A stretch of 64,000 nt of DNA. It comes from an uncultured Alistipes sp. GTDB taxonomy: Bacteria > Bacteroidota > Bacteroidia > Bacteroidales > Rikenellaceae. The stretch lies in contig NZ_CAJTXD010000002.1 in the NCBI RefSeq assembly GCF_910580175.1, positions 310,001-374,000 of the forward strand, given 5' to 3'. A program made the translations under genes and the position numbers. Positions 53,699 to 62,136 of the stretch are shown here, in pieces (position 1 is the stretch's first letter; the number at the start of each line of letters is the position of its first letter). The notes beneath the pieces were generated by a model. It searched no databases. It had not been told where the DNA came from and worked only from the letters and a program-made list of their open reading frames with translations.

Positions 53699-54406
53699 AT
53701 GAACGATCGTAGAACAAACGCTTTAGGTAGTCCGAGCGCAGAGCCGAGTTTACACGAATTCAGCCAAGGCGGGAAAATCTGCAAGCAACTCAACGAAAAG
53801 GAGAGCATCGAGCTGATCGCCCGCATGATTTCCGAGACCAAAAGCCGTTTCGAGGTCGGCGACGGCAATATCCTTTTGAACTGGGGCATCCTCACGGCGA
53901 CCATCGCCACCGTAGTGTGGGCGGCGGTTGCCGCGACCGGCAATCCTGCATTCAACGGCCTGTGGGCGCTGATGGCCTTCGGTTGGTTTTTCAATCGCAG
54001 GCTGGCCGTGAAGCAAAGCAGCCGCGGCTGCCTCTCCTATACCGACAAGCTCTGCACTGCCATCTGGAAGTCGGTCGGGATTCTCGGTGCGGCCGGGGTT
54101 GTCATCTGCACGGTGCTCCATCTGACAACGGGCAATTCGCCGTGGATGGTCATGTTCTTTTATGCGCTGTTCGTGGTGGGGTTCGGCATCATCGGTTCGG
54201 GTGCAGCCCTGAAAGTCCGCAGTATGGTGGCTGGAGGAATCCTCAGCGTCGCTTTCGGCATGGTGCTGCTGGGCTGCATCTTTTCCGAGGTAAAGCTCTC
54301 GATGACGTGGGTCATGCCGTGCTTTATCCATTGTTTCGTGCTGATGATGATCATTCCCGGTCTGGAAATGCGGCGGCTGGCGCGCAAAGAAAATGAAAGA
54401 GCTTGA
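53699..54406 (+). CDS. polytopic membrane protein co-transcribed with a winged-helix regulator
   Basis: 235-aa protein with a soluble N-terminal ~60 residues (NEKESIELIARMISETKSRFEVGDGN) and six or so hydrophobic segments from LLNWGILTATIATVVWAAV to WVMPCFIHCFVLMMIIP. No named family recognised, but the N-terminal pattern is familiar from Bacteroidetes membrane proteins paired with small regulators. It overlaps the next gene by 14 nt, so the pair is coupled. It may be the regulated or sensing partner (inference). Confidence 0.75.
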   Translation: MNDRRTNALGSPSAEPSLHEFSQGGKICKQLNEKESIELIARMISETKSRFEVGDGNILLNWGILTATIATVVWAAVAATGNPAFNGLWALMAFGWFFNRRLAVKQSSRGCLSYTDKLCTAIWKSVGILGAAGVVICTVLHLTTGNSPWMVMFFYALFVVGFGIIGSGAALKVRSMVAGGILSVAFGMVLLGCIFSEVKLSMTWVMPCFIHCFVLMMIIPGLEMRRLARKENERA

Positions 54407-54674
54407 TCCGCTGCTCCATTCGCAGCTGCGGCTGGCGGTCATGTCCGTGCTGATGAACCTTGCCGAAGCGGACTTCGTCTATCTCCGGGAAAAGACCGAC
54501 GCCACCGCCGGAAACCTCAGCGTCCAGCTCGACAAACTCGCGGCAGCCGGGTATATCGAAGTGGAAAAGGGATTCGTCGGCAAGAAGACGCGGACGGTCT
54601 GCCGCGTGACCGCAGCGGGGCGCAAAGCTTTCGAAGAATATGTGCAAACCCTCCGGGGATATTTGAACCTGTAA
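54393..54674 (+). CDS. small winged-helix transcriptional regulator
   Basis: 93-aa MarR/ArsR-like winged-helix protein: HSQLRLAVMSVLMNLAEADFVYLREKTDATAGNLSVQLDKLAAAGYIEVEKGF covers the recognition helix and wing start, ending KAFEEYVQTLRGYL. No effector domain. It likely autoregulates the two-gene operon. Followed by a good terminator. Confidence 0.85.
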   Translation: MKELDPLLHSQLRLAVMSVLMNLAEADFVYLREKTDATAGNLSVQLDKLAAAGYIEVEKGFVGKKTRTVCRVTAAGRKAFEEYVQTLRGYLNL

Positions 54675-54682
54675 CCCGAAAA

Positions 54683-54716
54683 GGGCGCTTTCGGTCGTTC
54701 GGAAGCGCTCTTTTTT
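54683..54716 (+). terminator. terminator of the membrane protein/regulator operon
   Basis: A 12-bp stem with three G-U pairs, GGGCGCTTTCGG (54683-54694) with TCGGAAGCGCTC (54699-54710), then six T. Confidence 0.82.
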
Positions 54717-54725
54717 ACGCCGCAA

Positions 54726-55044
54726 TTACAAGTGAACGATGCCGCGGCGGTAGGCGGCGAGGTCCGATTCGTCGAAACGGGCGAGTGCGTCGCCGAGTTC
54801 GCGGAGTAGACGGGCGCGGTCTTCGGGCAGGTGGCCGAGCAGCGGCACGGTGTTCGAAACGGTGTGCCCCATGATCGTGGTGGGGATCGTGAGCCGGGCG
54901 ATGAATGCACGGAGTTCTTCGAGCCGTTCGCGTTCGCCGGCTTCGCGGAATTTTCCTGCTGTCGTGTCGGCTGCCAGCGGTGTTTCGGGGAAAAGGGTCA
55001 GCGAGACGATACCTATTATATATGGGTGCAGCCGGTTGAAAAGT
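54726..55044 (-). pseudogene. C-terminal fragment of a radical SAM-type protein
   Basis: About 105 codons from LFNRLHPYIIGIVSLTLFPETPL to the stop after YRRGIVHL. They resemble the C-terminal part of Bacteroidetes radical SAM proteins (region after the barrel: TTIMGHTVSNTVPLLGHLPEDRARLL). The SAM-binding CxxxCxxC half is missing. No start codon of its own; it is joined out of frame to a uvrB start at about 55045. Confidence 0.55.
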
Positions 55045-55131
55045 GCCGCCGCGGATCGAGCCCAGTAGTTGCGCGATCGCTTCCGGCTGGTCGCCCGTCG
55101 GGGCATAGTCCGATACGAGTTGGAAGTCCAT
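55045..55131 (-). pseudogene. N-terminal fragment of uvrB
   Basis: The first ~28 codons (MDFQLVSDYAPTGDQPEAIA then QLLGSIRGG) match the conserved start of excinuclease subunit B. Homology stops just before the P-loop TGSGKT would be expected. The following sequence belongs to the radical SAM fragment in another frame. A functional uvrB must be elsewhere if the organism has one. Confidence 0.75.
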
Positions 55132-55135
55132 GGGG

Positions 55136-55143
55136 CAAAATTA
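55136..55143 (-). promoter_or_regulatory. -7 box ahead of the uvrB fragment
   Basis: Minus-strand TAATTTTG, perfect consensus, with only four nt (CCCC) before the ATG at 55131. Confidence 0.45.
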
Positions 55144-55198
55144 ATTCATAATTCACAATCCGGAATGACGATTTTATAACAGTGCAAAAACCGGTCAT

Positions 55199-55228
55199 TT
55201 GTTTATTGCGGAATATTCAGTAATTTTG
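55199..55228 (+). promoter_or_regulatory. promoter of the AT-rich three-gene island
   Basis: TTG (55199-55201), exactly 19 nt, TAATTTTG (55221-55228). It faces the gene at 55514 across a ~280-nt leader. Confidence 0.65.
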
Positions 55229-55513
55229 TAATGCTGTTCCCTGTTGGGACAGCAACATATTCGTTTAGTGAAAGTGTTTCGCTAATCCTTGGCAATAAAA
55301 TTTGGCGATTTTAAGGAAACAAGGACAGGCAATACGACACTCATTACCGTGTATAGCAATATGTCATTCGATATATGCTATTCGGTGTGGGGTATTGTTT
55401 ATTTGTTTCCGGGCCACGCCAAATGCCTATTGTCAGATAAACGAACGACTCCACACTTTCTTTTTGTATAGTTCTGCTCCGGAGTCCGGCAGGAAACTTT
55501 ATTCAATTTTGTT
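55229..55513 (+). other. long AT-rich leader without a gene
   Basis: No convincing coding frame. It contains a hairpin CTGTTCCC/GGGACAG at about 55233-55252 right at the predicted transcript start and several short inverted patterns. It could be a structured regulatory leader; no riboswitch class was recognised. Confidence 0.45.
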
Positions 55514-55870
55514 ATGGAAAAATGGATTTGTCCTTTTTGCAATGCGGAACACGATGGATCTTATCGGTTTTGCCCGATTTGCGGATGCCCGAACCCGGGA
55601 AATGACGCAGAATTGCCGGATGTTTCTTCAACCGAAAAATCTTCTGAAAGCACATTGGTTTTTATTGGTAAATTGGTCTACGGATTCTCTATTTTGTTGG
55701 GGGTTGTAACCGTCGTTGTAGGATTGTTGTCATACGATTTTTCGCTCGGGCTCTATTGCATTTTATTGGCCGTGGCTTTGTTGGTTTGGGCTAAAATGAG
55801 TTATTATCTGCTGAAAGTTATCTGTAATATATCCAACACCCTTAAGTCGATCAACCGGAAATTGAAATGA
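55514..55870 (+). CDS. zinc-ribbon membrane protein of unknown function
   Basis: 118-aa protein: a CPFC...CPIC zinc ribbon at residues 6-25, a Ser/Glu-rich linker, and two hydrophobic segments at about 48-95 (FIGKLVYGFSILLGVVTVVVGLL, LGLYCILLAVALLVWA). Base composition is clearly more AT-rich than the neighbouring genes. It overlaps the next gene by 4 nt (ATGA). Confidence 0.72.
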   Translation: MEKWICPFCNAEHDGSYRFCPICGCPNPGNDAELPDVSSTEKSSESTLVFIGKLVYGFSILLGVVTVVVGLLSYDFSLGLYCILLAVALLVWAKMSYYLLKVICNISNTLKSINRKLK

Positions 55871-56076
55871 TGACCTTACATGAAGCAATGGCTGTCGTTC
55901 TGTCGAAAGGACCGAAGACAGCAAAGGAGATCGCCGATGAAATCAATCGGAGAAAGCTGTATTGTCAAAAAGACGGTCGGCCGGTTACTGCCGGTCAGAT
56001 TTCTGCGCGGGCGAACAAGCGTTCGCATCTGTTCGATAAAGAAGAGAAAAAGTATTTTTTGAAAGGGAAGTTATGA
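55867..56076 (+). CDS. HARE/HB1-type winged-helix protein
   Basis: 69-aa protein matching the HARE-HTH (HB1, ASXL, restriction endonuclease) domain: TLHEAMAVVLSKGPKTAKEIADEINRRKLYCQKDGRPVTAGQISARANK. This domain usually occurs fused to restriction or chromatin proteins, so a free-standing copy is unusual. It overlaps both neighbours by 4 nt, so all three genes are coupled. It probably binds nucleic acid. Confidence 0.75.
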   Translation: MMTLHEAMAVVLSKGPKTAKEIADEINRRKLYCQKDGRPVTAGQISARANKRSHLFDKEEKKYFLKGKL

Positions 56077-56594
56077 ATTGGAGAAAAATAGGGATAATTC
56101 TAATCGGAACTTTGGCCTGCACGGCTTGTAATCGTTTCGGTCCGGAGATTCACAAGGCGGAGATTGAAGATGCTATCCGATTCAACAAAGCGATCGATTC
56201 TTATACAGAGTGGTATTATGTTGATGCCTGCATACTGGGGAATTTGCTTATGCGCGTAGAACAGCAAACCCATTGCGAAACATATTGGCAAAAAATGGAA
56301 TATGTGAAGCTGTTCAAGATTGAAGAGTATTTTCCCGAAGAGGATGAAAACCGATATATGCTTGTATTGGAAGGCTTGATGGCTAAATATCGGGATGCGG
56401 AGGTCATATTGGGACCTATCAGACGGAATTATAGGTCTCGTGGATGTTTGTATTATATTGTGGAAGATTGTTTGAGCGGTATGGAATATTATATAGAATA
56501 TCGGTGTCCGGTTTTAGGTAAAAACGGCGAATTGAATATTGTTTCCAAAAAGGAAAAAATCGAAAAGATCGGGCGATTGAGACAAAGACGGTAA
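56073..56594 (+). CDS. predicted lipoprotein of unknown function
   Basis: 173-aa protein with lipoprotein signal MNWRKIGIILIGTLACTAC (Cys at 19). The mature part is helical and charged, with EIEDAIRFNKAIDSYTEWYYVDAC and four further Cys, and ends KEKIEKIGRLRQRR. No family recognised. Last gene of the AT-rich island. Confidence 0.7.
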   Translation: MNWRKIGIILIGTLACTACNRFGPEIHKAEIEDAIRFNKAIDSYTEWYYVDACILGNLLMRVEQQTHCETYWQKMEYVKLFKIEEYFPEEDENRYMLVLEGLMAKYRDAEVILGPIRRNYRSRGCLYYIVEDCLSGMEYYIEYRCPVLGKNGELNIVSKKEKIEKIGRLRQRR

Positions 56595-56748
56595 AAGATA
56601 TTCGATGCGGCCTCGGCTTTCGGGAACAATTATATTCTGTCGTAAAAAGCCGTTCCGGTGAGAGGTGGCTGATGCTGCGGCAGCTGCTCGAATGGGCCGA
56701 AAAAAACGCTTGAATCCGTAACAGGCAAAACAATCCGTGCAAGAACTG

Positions 56749-56783
56749 CAAACGGGATGTACAATATTTGTACATCCCGTTTT
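56749..56783 (+). terminator. 15-bp perfect bidirectional terminator
   Basis: AAACGGGATGTACAA (56749-56763) and its exact complement (56767-56781) around TAT, with T-runs on both strands, between the island and the converging SDR gene. Confidence 0.88.
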
Positions 56784-56804
56784 TGCTTGCAAGTCGGACG
56801 GAAT

Positions 56805-57536
56805 TTAAGCGCCTTTACGAACCGGAAGCCGTTCCCACAACCATGCAGGAATCAACCGCCACAAAAAGACCAGTACAGCATAGCGCCGGTCGATGACGAT
56901 GCAGCGCCGACGATGCCGGAGAGCCTGGAAAATGCGTCGGGCGACCGGTTCGGGTTGCATGAGCAGGGGGTAGTCGTCGCCCGCAAGCAGCGGGGTGGCG
57001 ACGAATCCGGGGCGGATGTCCGTAAAGCGGATGGGCAGCCGCTCCATGCGGGCGAGCTGCGCCAGAGCGTCGATGTAGGTGTTTTGCATCCGTTTGGTGG
57101 CCGAATAAGCCGGTGCGGAACCCAGTCCACGGGTGCCGGCTACGGAGCTGATGATGGCGATATGGCCGCTGCCGTGGTTGCGGAACCAACCGAAAGCTGC
57201 GGTAACCATGCGTACGAAACCCTCGCCGTTGGTGCGGAGCGTGGCCAACTCGATGTCGGGCCGCAGTTCGGTGTTGCGCTTGCCGATGCCCGAGGTGTGG
57301 AAATAGATGTCCATGCCGCCTATGCGTTCGGCCAGTGCGGCGAGCCGCTGCGGGGCCTCGACGTGCGTGACGTCGATCGGTTCGGTTTCGACCAGCTCCG
57401 GTGCCAGCGCCTTGAGCCGGGCGAGAGCCTCCGTGTCGCGTCCGGCGGCGCCTACGCGCCAACCTGCGCCGATGCAGAGCTTGGCCACCTCGAAGCCCAA
57501 GCCGGAGGTGGCGCCAACGATGACGATGCGTTTCAT
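56805..57536 (-). CDS. short-chain dehydrogenase/reductase
   Basis: 243-aa NAD(P)-dependent SDR: cofactor motif GATSGLG at residues 8-14, the catalytic Ser in IISSVAGTRG, and Tyr/Lys in YSATK. The C-terminus is unusually hydrophobic and Arg-rich (VLVFLWRLIPAWLWERLP), which may give membrane association. The substrate is unknown. Confidence 0.88.
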   Translation of the reverse strand: MKRIVIVGATSGLGFEVAKLCIGAGWRVGAAGRDTEALARLKALAPELVETEPIDVTHVEAPQRLAALAERIGGMDIYFHTSGIGKRNTELRPDIELATLRTNGEGFVRMVTAAFGWFRNHGSGHIAIISSVAGTRGLGSAPAYSATKRMQNTYIDALAQLARMERLPIRFTDIRPGFVATPLLAGDDYPLLMQPEPVARRIFQALRHRRRCIVIDRRYAVLVFLWRLIPAWLWERLPVRKGA

Positions 57537-57571
57537 CGGATGGTTGTATTCGTTTGCGAAAGAAGCGGCCG

Positions 57572-58057
57572 CTATCGGCCGTCACGGTTGCTGCCGCCCG
57601 AAAAGTCGCTTCCTCTCTTTTTTTGTTTTTCCTGGTTGGAAATGCCCGGGGTTGCGAGTGCCTCCGCCAGCGCTTCCTCGGGCAGCTTGCTTGTTGCGAT
57701 GCGCAGCAGCATATGGACATAACTGTCTTTTTCGCCCGACGAATAGGACTGCACGAATTCCCAGCCGCGGCCGACCATGTAGTTGAGAGCCTGGATGCCC
57801 GAGTTGAAGATCAAGTCGCGCTCCTCGCTATCGGTCAGCATGTTGTATCGCCAGTAATCGGTCTCTTGGCCGAAATCGAGAATCACGGACGTGCCCCGGG
57901 GCCGGGGCAGGTGGTTGCAGATGATTTCGCAGTAGAGGTATCGGGGTGCCTCGGCTGGCGATTTTTCCGGCGTGCAGTCTGCTGCCGCTTGCTGTGCCTG
58001 CACCGGCAGGGCGACGCTGCAAAGCAAGAGCAGAAATATCGCGATCCTGGTTTTCAT
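57572..58057 (-). CDS. secreted protein of unknown function
   Basis: 161-aa protein with signal peptide MKTRIAIFLLLLCSVALPVQAQ. The central region (YLYCEIICNHLPRPRGTSVILDFGQETDYW and GIQALNYMVGRGWEFVQSYSSG) resembles the small Bacteroidetes proteins with a DUF4177-like layout, but this is only a resemblance. The tail is Ser/Gly/Arg rich. It lies 35 nt before the SDR gene on the same strand. Confidence 0.7.
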   Translation of the reverse strand: MKTRIAIFLLLLCSVALPVQAQQAAADCTPEKSPAEAPRYLYCEIICNHLPRPRGTSVILDFGQETDYWRYNMLTDSEERDLIFNSGIQALNYMVGRGWEFVQSYSSGEKDSYVHMLLRIATSKLPEEALAEALATPGISNQEKQKKRGSDFSGGSNRDGR

Positions 58058-58101
58058 CGAGTCTTAACCGTTGGAAGTCGACGTGTTGTGAGCGGTTGTC
58101 A

Positions 58102-58551
58102 TCATCCCTTTCCCGTTGTGTCCGGGGCAATGTACTGTACGCATTCGATGCCGACTTTGCGCAGGAGATCAAGCCCGTCTTCCGAGCGATAGGCTTCGCT
58201 GTAAACTACGCGCCGGATGCCGGCCTGGATGATGAGTTTCGAGCACTCCAGACATGGCGCTGCCGTGATGTAGAGCGTCGAGCCGTCGCAGTTGTTGGCG
58301 CTTTTCGCCACTTTGGTAATGGCGTTCGCTTCGGCATGCAGCACATAAGGCTTGGTCTTGCCCGCGTCGTCTTCGCAGACATTTTCGAAACCCGAGGGGG
58401 TGCCGTTGTAGCCGTCCGAGATAATCATCTTGTCCTTGACGATCAAGGCACCCACCTTGCGGCGTACGCAGTAGGAGTTTTCGGCCCAGATGCTCGCCAT
58501 GCGCAGGTAGCGCATGTCCAGCTGGCGCTGTTTTTCTTCGTTGTAGCCCAC
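58102..58551 (-). CDS. dCMP deaminase family protein
   Basis: 149-aa zinc deaminase making dUMP from dCMP. Zinc site: HAEANAI and PCLECSKL; DGYNGTPSGFENVCED is a family block. GTG at 58551 was chosen, because it directly follows the secA stop and gives the expected N-terminus (GYNEEKQRQLDMRYLRMA); the nearest ATG would cut into the conserved start. Confidence 0.9.
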   Translation of the reverse strand: MGYNEEKQRQLDMRYLRMASIWAENSYCVRRKVGALIVKDKMIISDGYNGTPSGFENVCEDDAGKTKPYVLHAEANAITKVAKSANNCDGSTLYITAAPCLECSKLIIQAGIRRVVYSEAYRSEDGLDLLRKVGIECVQYIAPDTTGKG

Positions 58552-58552
58552 C

Positions 58553-61500
58553 TTACAATCCTTTTCCGTGGCAGTTTTTGTACTTCTTGCCCGAACCGCA
58601 GGGGCAGGGATCGTTGCGGCCCACTTTCTTCTCCGCATGCAGAGGCATGGGTTTCTGTTGTTCGCCCTGGCCCGCTTGAGCGGCCGCCTGCATGCGCGAG
58701 GCTTGCAGTTTGTTGACGTCGACCTTGGCGCGCTGCTGCCGTTCGCGCTGCATGGCTTCGGCGTTCTGGTCGCGCACCGGAATGTAAGCCTTGTTCAGGA
58801 TGGCCAGCACGTCGCGGTTGACGTCGATGAGCATCTTCGAGAACAGCCCGAACGACTCGAACTTGTAGATCAGCAGCGGGTCTTTCTGCTCGTAGGTGGC
58901 GTTCTGCACGCTCTGGCGCAGGTCGTCCATTTCGCGCAGGTGCTCGCGCCATGCGTCGTCGATCGAGGTAAACATCACTACCTTGGAGAAAACCTTGTAG
59001 ATTTCGGCTCCGTCGGTATCCTTGCACTTTTGCAGGTTTACCGGCACGTTGTAGCCCAGGTGGCCGTCGGTAATGGGGAAGTAGATGTTCGAGTCGAGCT
59101 GGTCTTTCTTCTCCTCGTAGATGCGTTGCATGACGGGGCGCACCGTGTCGGCTACGGCTTTGGCCCGGCGGGCGTAGGAGGCCCGGATGTCCGCAACGAC
59201 CATTTCCACCAGTTCGCCCGGCTTGGCTGCCTCGTAGGCTGCGGCGTCGAAGCTCGGCTCGACGGAGATTTCGCGGATCAGCTCGTAGCGGAAATCGTCG
59301 TATTCGATGCCGTTGTGCGTTTCTACGAAGTTGTCGGCGAAGTCGTACATGATGTTGTTCAAGTCGATTTCGATCCGTTCGCCGTAGAGGGCATGGCGGC
59401 GGCGCGTGTAGATCACTTCGCGCTGCGAGTTCATCACGTCGTCGTATTCCAGCAGGCGTTTGCGGATGCCGAAGTTGTTTTCTTCGACTTTCTTCTGCGC
59501 CCGTTCGATGGCTTTGGTCATCATGCCTGCCTGGATCACTTCGCCTTCTTTCAGGCCCATGCGGTCCATCATGGCGGCGATGCGGCCCGAGCCGAACAGA
59601 CGCATCAGGTCGTCTTCCAGCGAGACGAAGAACTGCGACGATCCCGGGTCGCCCTGACGTCCTGCGCGGCCGCGCAGCTGGCGGTCGACGCGGCGGCTTT
59701 CGTGGCGTTCGGTGCCGATGATGGCCAGACCGCCCGCCTCCTTGACTTCGGGCGTCAGCTTGATGTCGGTACCGCGGCCCGCCATGTTGGTGGCTATGGT
59801 TACCTGGCCTGCGCGTCCGGCTTCGGCCACGACTTGGGCTTCCAGCTGGTGCTGCTTGGCATTCAGTACGTTGTGTTTGATGCCGCGGAGCTTGAGCATG
59901 CGGCTCAGCAGCTCCGAGATTTCGACCGACGTCGTGCCCACCAGCACCGGGCGTCCCTCGCCCACGAGCCGCACGATCTCCTCGATCACGGCGTTGTACT
60001 TCTCGCGCTTGGTCTTGTAGATCAGATCCTGACGGTCGTCGCGGATTACGGGACGGTTGGTCGGGATCACGACCACGTCGAGTTTGTAGATCGACCAGAA
60101 CTCCGATGCTTCGGTCTCGGCCGTACCGGTCATGCCGCCCAGCTTGTGGTACATGCGGAAATAGTTCTGCAAGGTAATCGTCGCGAAGGTCTGCGTCGCG
60201 GCTTCGACCTTTACATGTTCCTTGGCCTCGATCGCTTGGTGCAGGCCGTCGGAATAGCGGCGTCCTTCGAGGATGCGGCCCGTCTGCTCGTCGACGATCT
60301 TTACCTTGTTGTCCATGACCACATATTCGATGTCCTTCTCGAACATCGCGTAGGCCTTGAGCAGCTGGTGTACGGTGTGTACGCGCTCCGACTTGATCGA
60401 GTAGTCGTTGATGACCTCATCGCGCTTCTGCGCCCGCTCTTCGGTCGAGAGGGCGCTCTTTTCCAACTCGGCCACCTCTGCGCCGATGTCGGGCAGTACG
60501 AAGAAGCCGTCTTCGTTGAAGTATTTCGACAATGCTTCATGGCCTTTGTCGGTCAGTTCCACCGAGTTGAGTTTTTCGTCGATGACAAAATAGAGGTCGT
60601 CCGTGATCTCGGGCATGCGGCGGTTGTTGTCCTGCATGTAGACGTTTTCGGTCTTCTGCATCAGCGCCTTGATGCCTTGCTCGGAGAGGTATTTGATCAG
60701 GGGTTTGTACTTGGGCAGCCCCTTGTGCGTGCGGTAGAGTTTGATGCCGCCCTCCTCGTTTTTGCCGTCGGCGATCAGCTGGCGCGCCTCGGCCAGCAGC
60801 GTGGTAACCAGGTTCTTTTGCAGGTTGTAGAGGTTCTCGATCGCCGGGCGGTATTGTTCGAAAAGCTGGTCTTCGCCTTTGGGAACCGGGCCGGAGATGA
60901 TGAGCGGCGTACGCGCGTCGTCGATCAGCACGGAGTCTACTTCGTCGACGATGGCGAAATGATGCTTGCGCTGCACGAGGTCTTTGGGCGACGAAGCCAT
61001 GTTGTCGCGCAGGTAGTCGAAGCCGTATTCGTTGTTCGTGCCGAACGTGATGTCGGCCATGTAGGCCGCACGGCGGGCGTCGGAGTTGGGCTGCGTGTCG
61101 TCGATGCAGGCCACCGACAGCCCGTGGAACTCGTACATCGGCCCCATCCATTCGCTGTCTCGCTTGGCCAGGTAGTTGTTGACCGTTACCAGGTGCACGC
61201 CTTTTTTTGCCAGTGCGTTGAGGAACACGGGGAGCGTCGCCACCAGGGTTTTGCCCTCGCCCGTGGCCATCTCGGCGATTTTGCCCTTGTGGAGCACCAC
61301 GCCGCCGAAGAGCTGCACGTCGTAGTGGATCATGTCCCACTTCACGTCGTTGCCGCCGGCCAGCCAGTGGGTGGCATAGAGGGCCTTGTCGCCCTCGATG
61401 CGCACGAAGTCCTTGGTCGCAGCCAACTCGCGGTCGAAATCGTTGGCTGTTACCTCGACGGTCTCGTTCTGCGCGAAACGGCGCGCCGTGTCTTTCATGA

Positions 61501-61846
61501 TGGCGAACGCCTCGGGCAGGATTTCGTCCAGCTTCTCCTCGATGCGCTCGTCTATGCGTTTGGTCAGGTCGTCGATCTCCTTGGAAATCTTTTCTTTCTC
61601 TTCAAGCGTCGTTTCCGGCTTTTCGAGCTGCGCGCGCAACTCCGCGATGCGGGTCTCGTCTGCGGCGATGTAGTCGGCGATGCGGCGTTTCAGTTCTTCG
61701 CTGCGGGCGCGCAGACCGTCGTTCGAGAGCGCCTCGATTTCAGGGTATACGGCCTTGATTTTTTGGAGATAAGGTTCGATTTCCTTGCGATCCTTGTCGG
61801 CTTTCGAGCCGAAGACCATTTTGATCAGACTGGCAACTATATCCAT
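58553..61846 (-). CDS. secA: preprotein translocase ATPase SecA
   Basis: 1097-aa motor that pushes proteins through SecYEG. Walker A GEGKTLVATLP, Walker B region IVDEVDSVLID, helicase motif NMAGRGTDIKL and RGRAGRQGDPG. The C-terminal zinc motif CPCGSGKKYKNCHG that binds SecB or lipids is present. Longer than E. coli SecA because of insertions common in Bacteroidetes. Own promoter; followed by the dCMP deaminase gene. Confidence 0.97.
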   Translation of the reverse strand: MDIVASLIKMVFGSKADKDRKEIEPYLQKIKAVYPEIEALSNDGLRARSEELKRRIADYIAADETRIAELRAQLEKPETTLEEKEKISKEIDDLTKRIDERIEEKLDEILPEAFAIMKDTARRFAQNETVEVTANDFDRELAATKDFVRIEGDKALYATHWLAGGNDVKWDMIHYDVQLFGGVVLHKGKIAEMATGEGKTLVATLPVFLNALAKKGVHLVTVNNYLAKRDSEWMGPMYEFHGLSVACIDDTQPNSDARRAAYMADITFGTNNEYGFDYLRDNMASSPKDLVQRKHHFAIVDEVDSVLIDDARTPLIISGPVPKGEDQLFEQYRPAIENLYNLQKNLVTTLLAEARQLIADGKNEEGGIKLYRTHKGLPKYKPLIKYLSEQGIKALMQKTENVYMQDNNRRMPEITDDLYFVIDEKLNSVELTDKGHEALSKYFNEDGFFVLPDIGAEVAELEKSALSTEERAQKRDEVINDYSIKSERVHTVHQLLKAYAMFEKDIEYVVMDNKVKIVDEQTGRILEGRRYSDGLHQAIEAKEHVKVEAATQTFATITLQNYFRMYHKLGGMTGTAETEASEFWSIYKLDVVVIPTNRPVIRDDRQDLIYKTKREKYNAVIEEIVRLVGEGRPVLVGTTSVEISELLSRMLKLRGIKHNVLNAKQHQLEAQVVAEAGRAGQVTIATNMAGRGTDIKLTPEVKEAGGLAIIGTERHESRRVDRQLRGRAGRQGDPGSSQFFVSLEDDLMRLFGSGRIAAMMDRMGLKEGEVIQAGMMTKAIERAQKKVEENNFGIRKRLLEYDDVMNSQREVIYTRRRHALYGERIEIDLNNIMYDFADNFVETHNGIEYDDFRYELIREISVEPSFDAAAYEAAKPGELVEMVVADIRASYARRAKAVADTVRPVMQRIYEEKKDQLDSNIYFPITDGHLGYNVPVNLQKCKDTDGAEIYKVFSKVVMFTSIDDAWREHLREMDDLRQSVQNATYEQKDPLLIYKFESFGLFSKMLIDVNRDVLAILNKAYIPVRDQNAEAMQRERQQRAKVDVNKLQASRMQAAAQAGQGEQQKPMPLHAEKKVGRNDPCPCGSGKKYKNCHGKGL

Positions 61847-61887
61847 AGGTAGATTCTGTTTGCGGGGTTTTGAAGTTCTAAATCTTA

Positions 61888-61917
61888 CAAAAGTAGTGAT
61901 TTCTTTCGAAACCGCAA
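61888..61917 (-). promoter_or_regulatory. secA promoter
   Basis: Minus-strand TTG (61915-61917), exactly 19 nt, TACTTTTG (61888-61895), 41 nt upstream of the secA start. The remaining 219 nt to the next gene hold nothing else I can recognise. Confidence 0.68.
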
Positions 61918-62136
61918 GAGCCGGTCTCTACAATTTTGTGCCAACCTCGACAAGTCGGGCGGCGAATCGTTGTTTCTGTCCTGAACGGATCGCGGTTGCA
62001 CAGAAAAACTCGGTAAAAAGCGGCGGAGTCAAGAATAAATGATTGCTTTTTTATGAAGGCGCCTATGAAGATTCTGCTATGCCAATTCCCGGACGATGCG
62101 GTTGTTCATGCGTCCGGTTTCTGGCCGCCGCCCGGT

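Noticed and set aside
58568..61852. 1094-codon open frame antisense to secA
   Set aside because: Mirror frame of a highly conserved gene; no recognisable motifs of its own.
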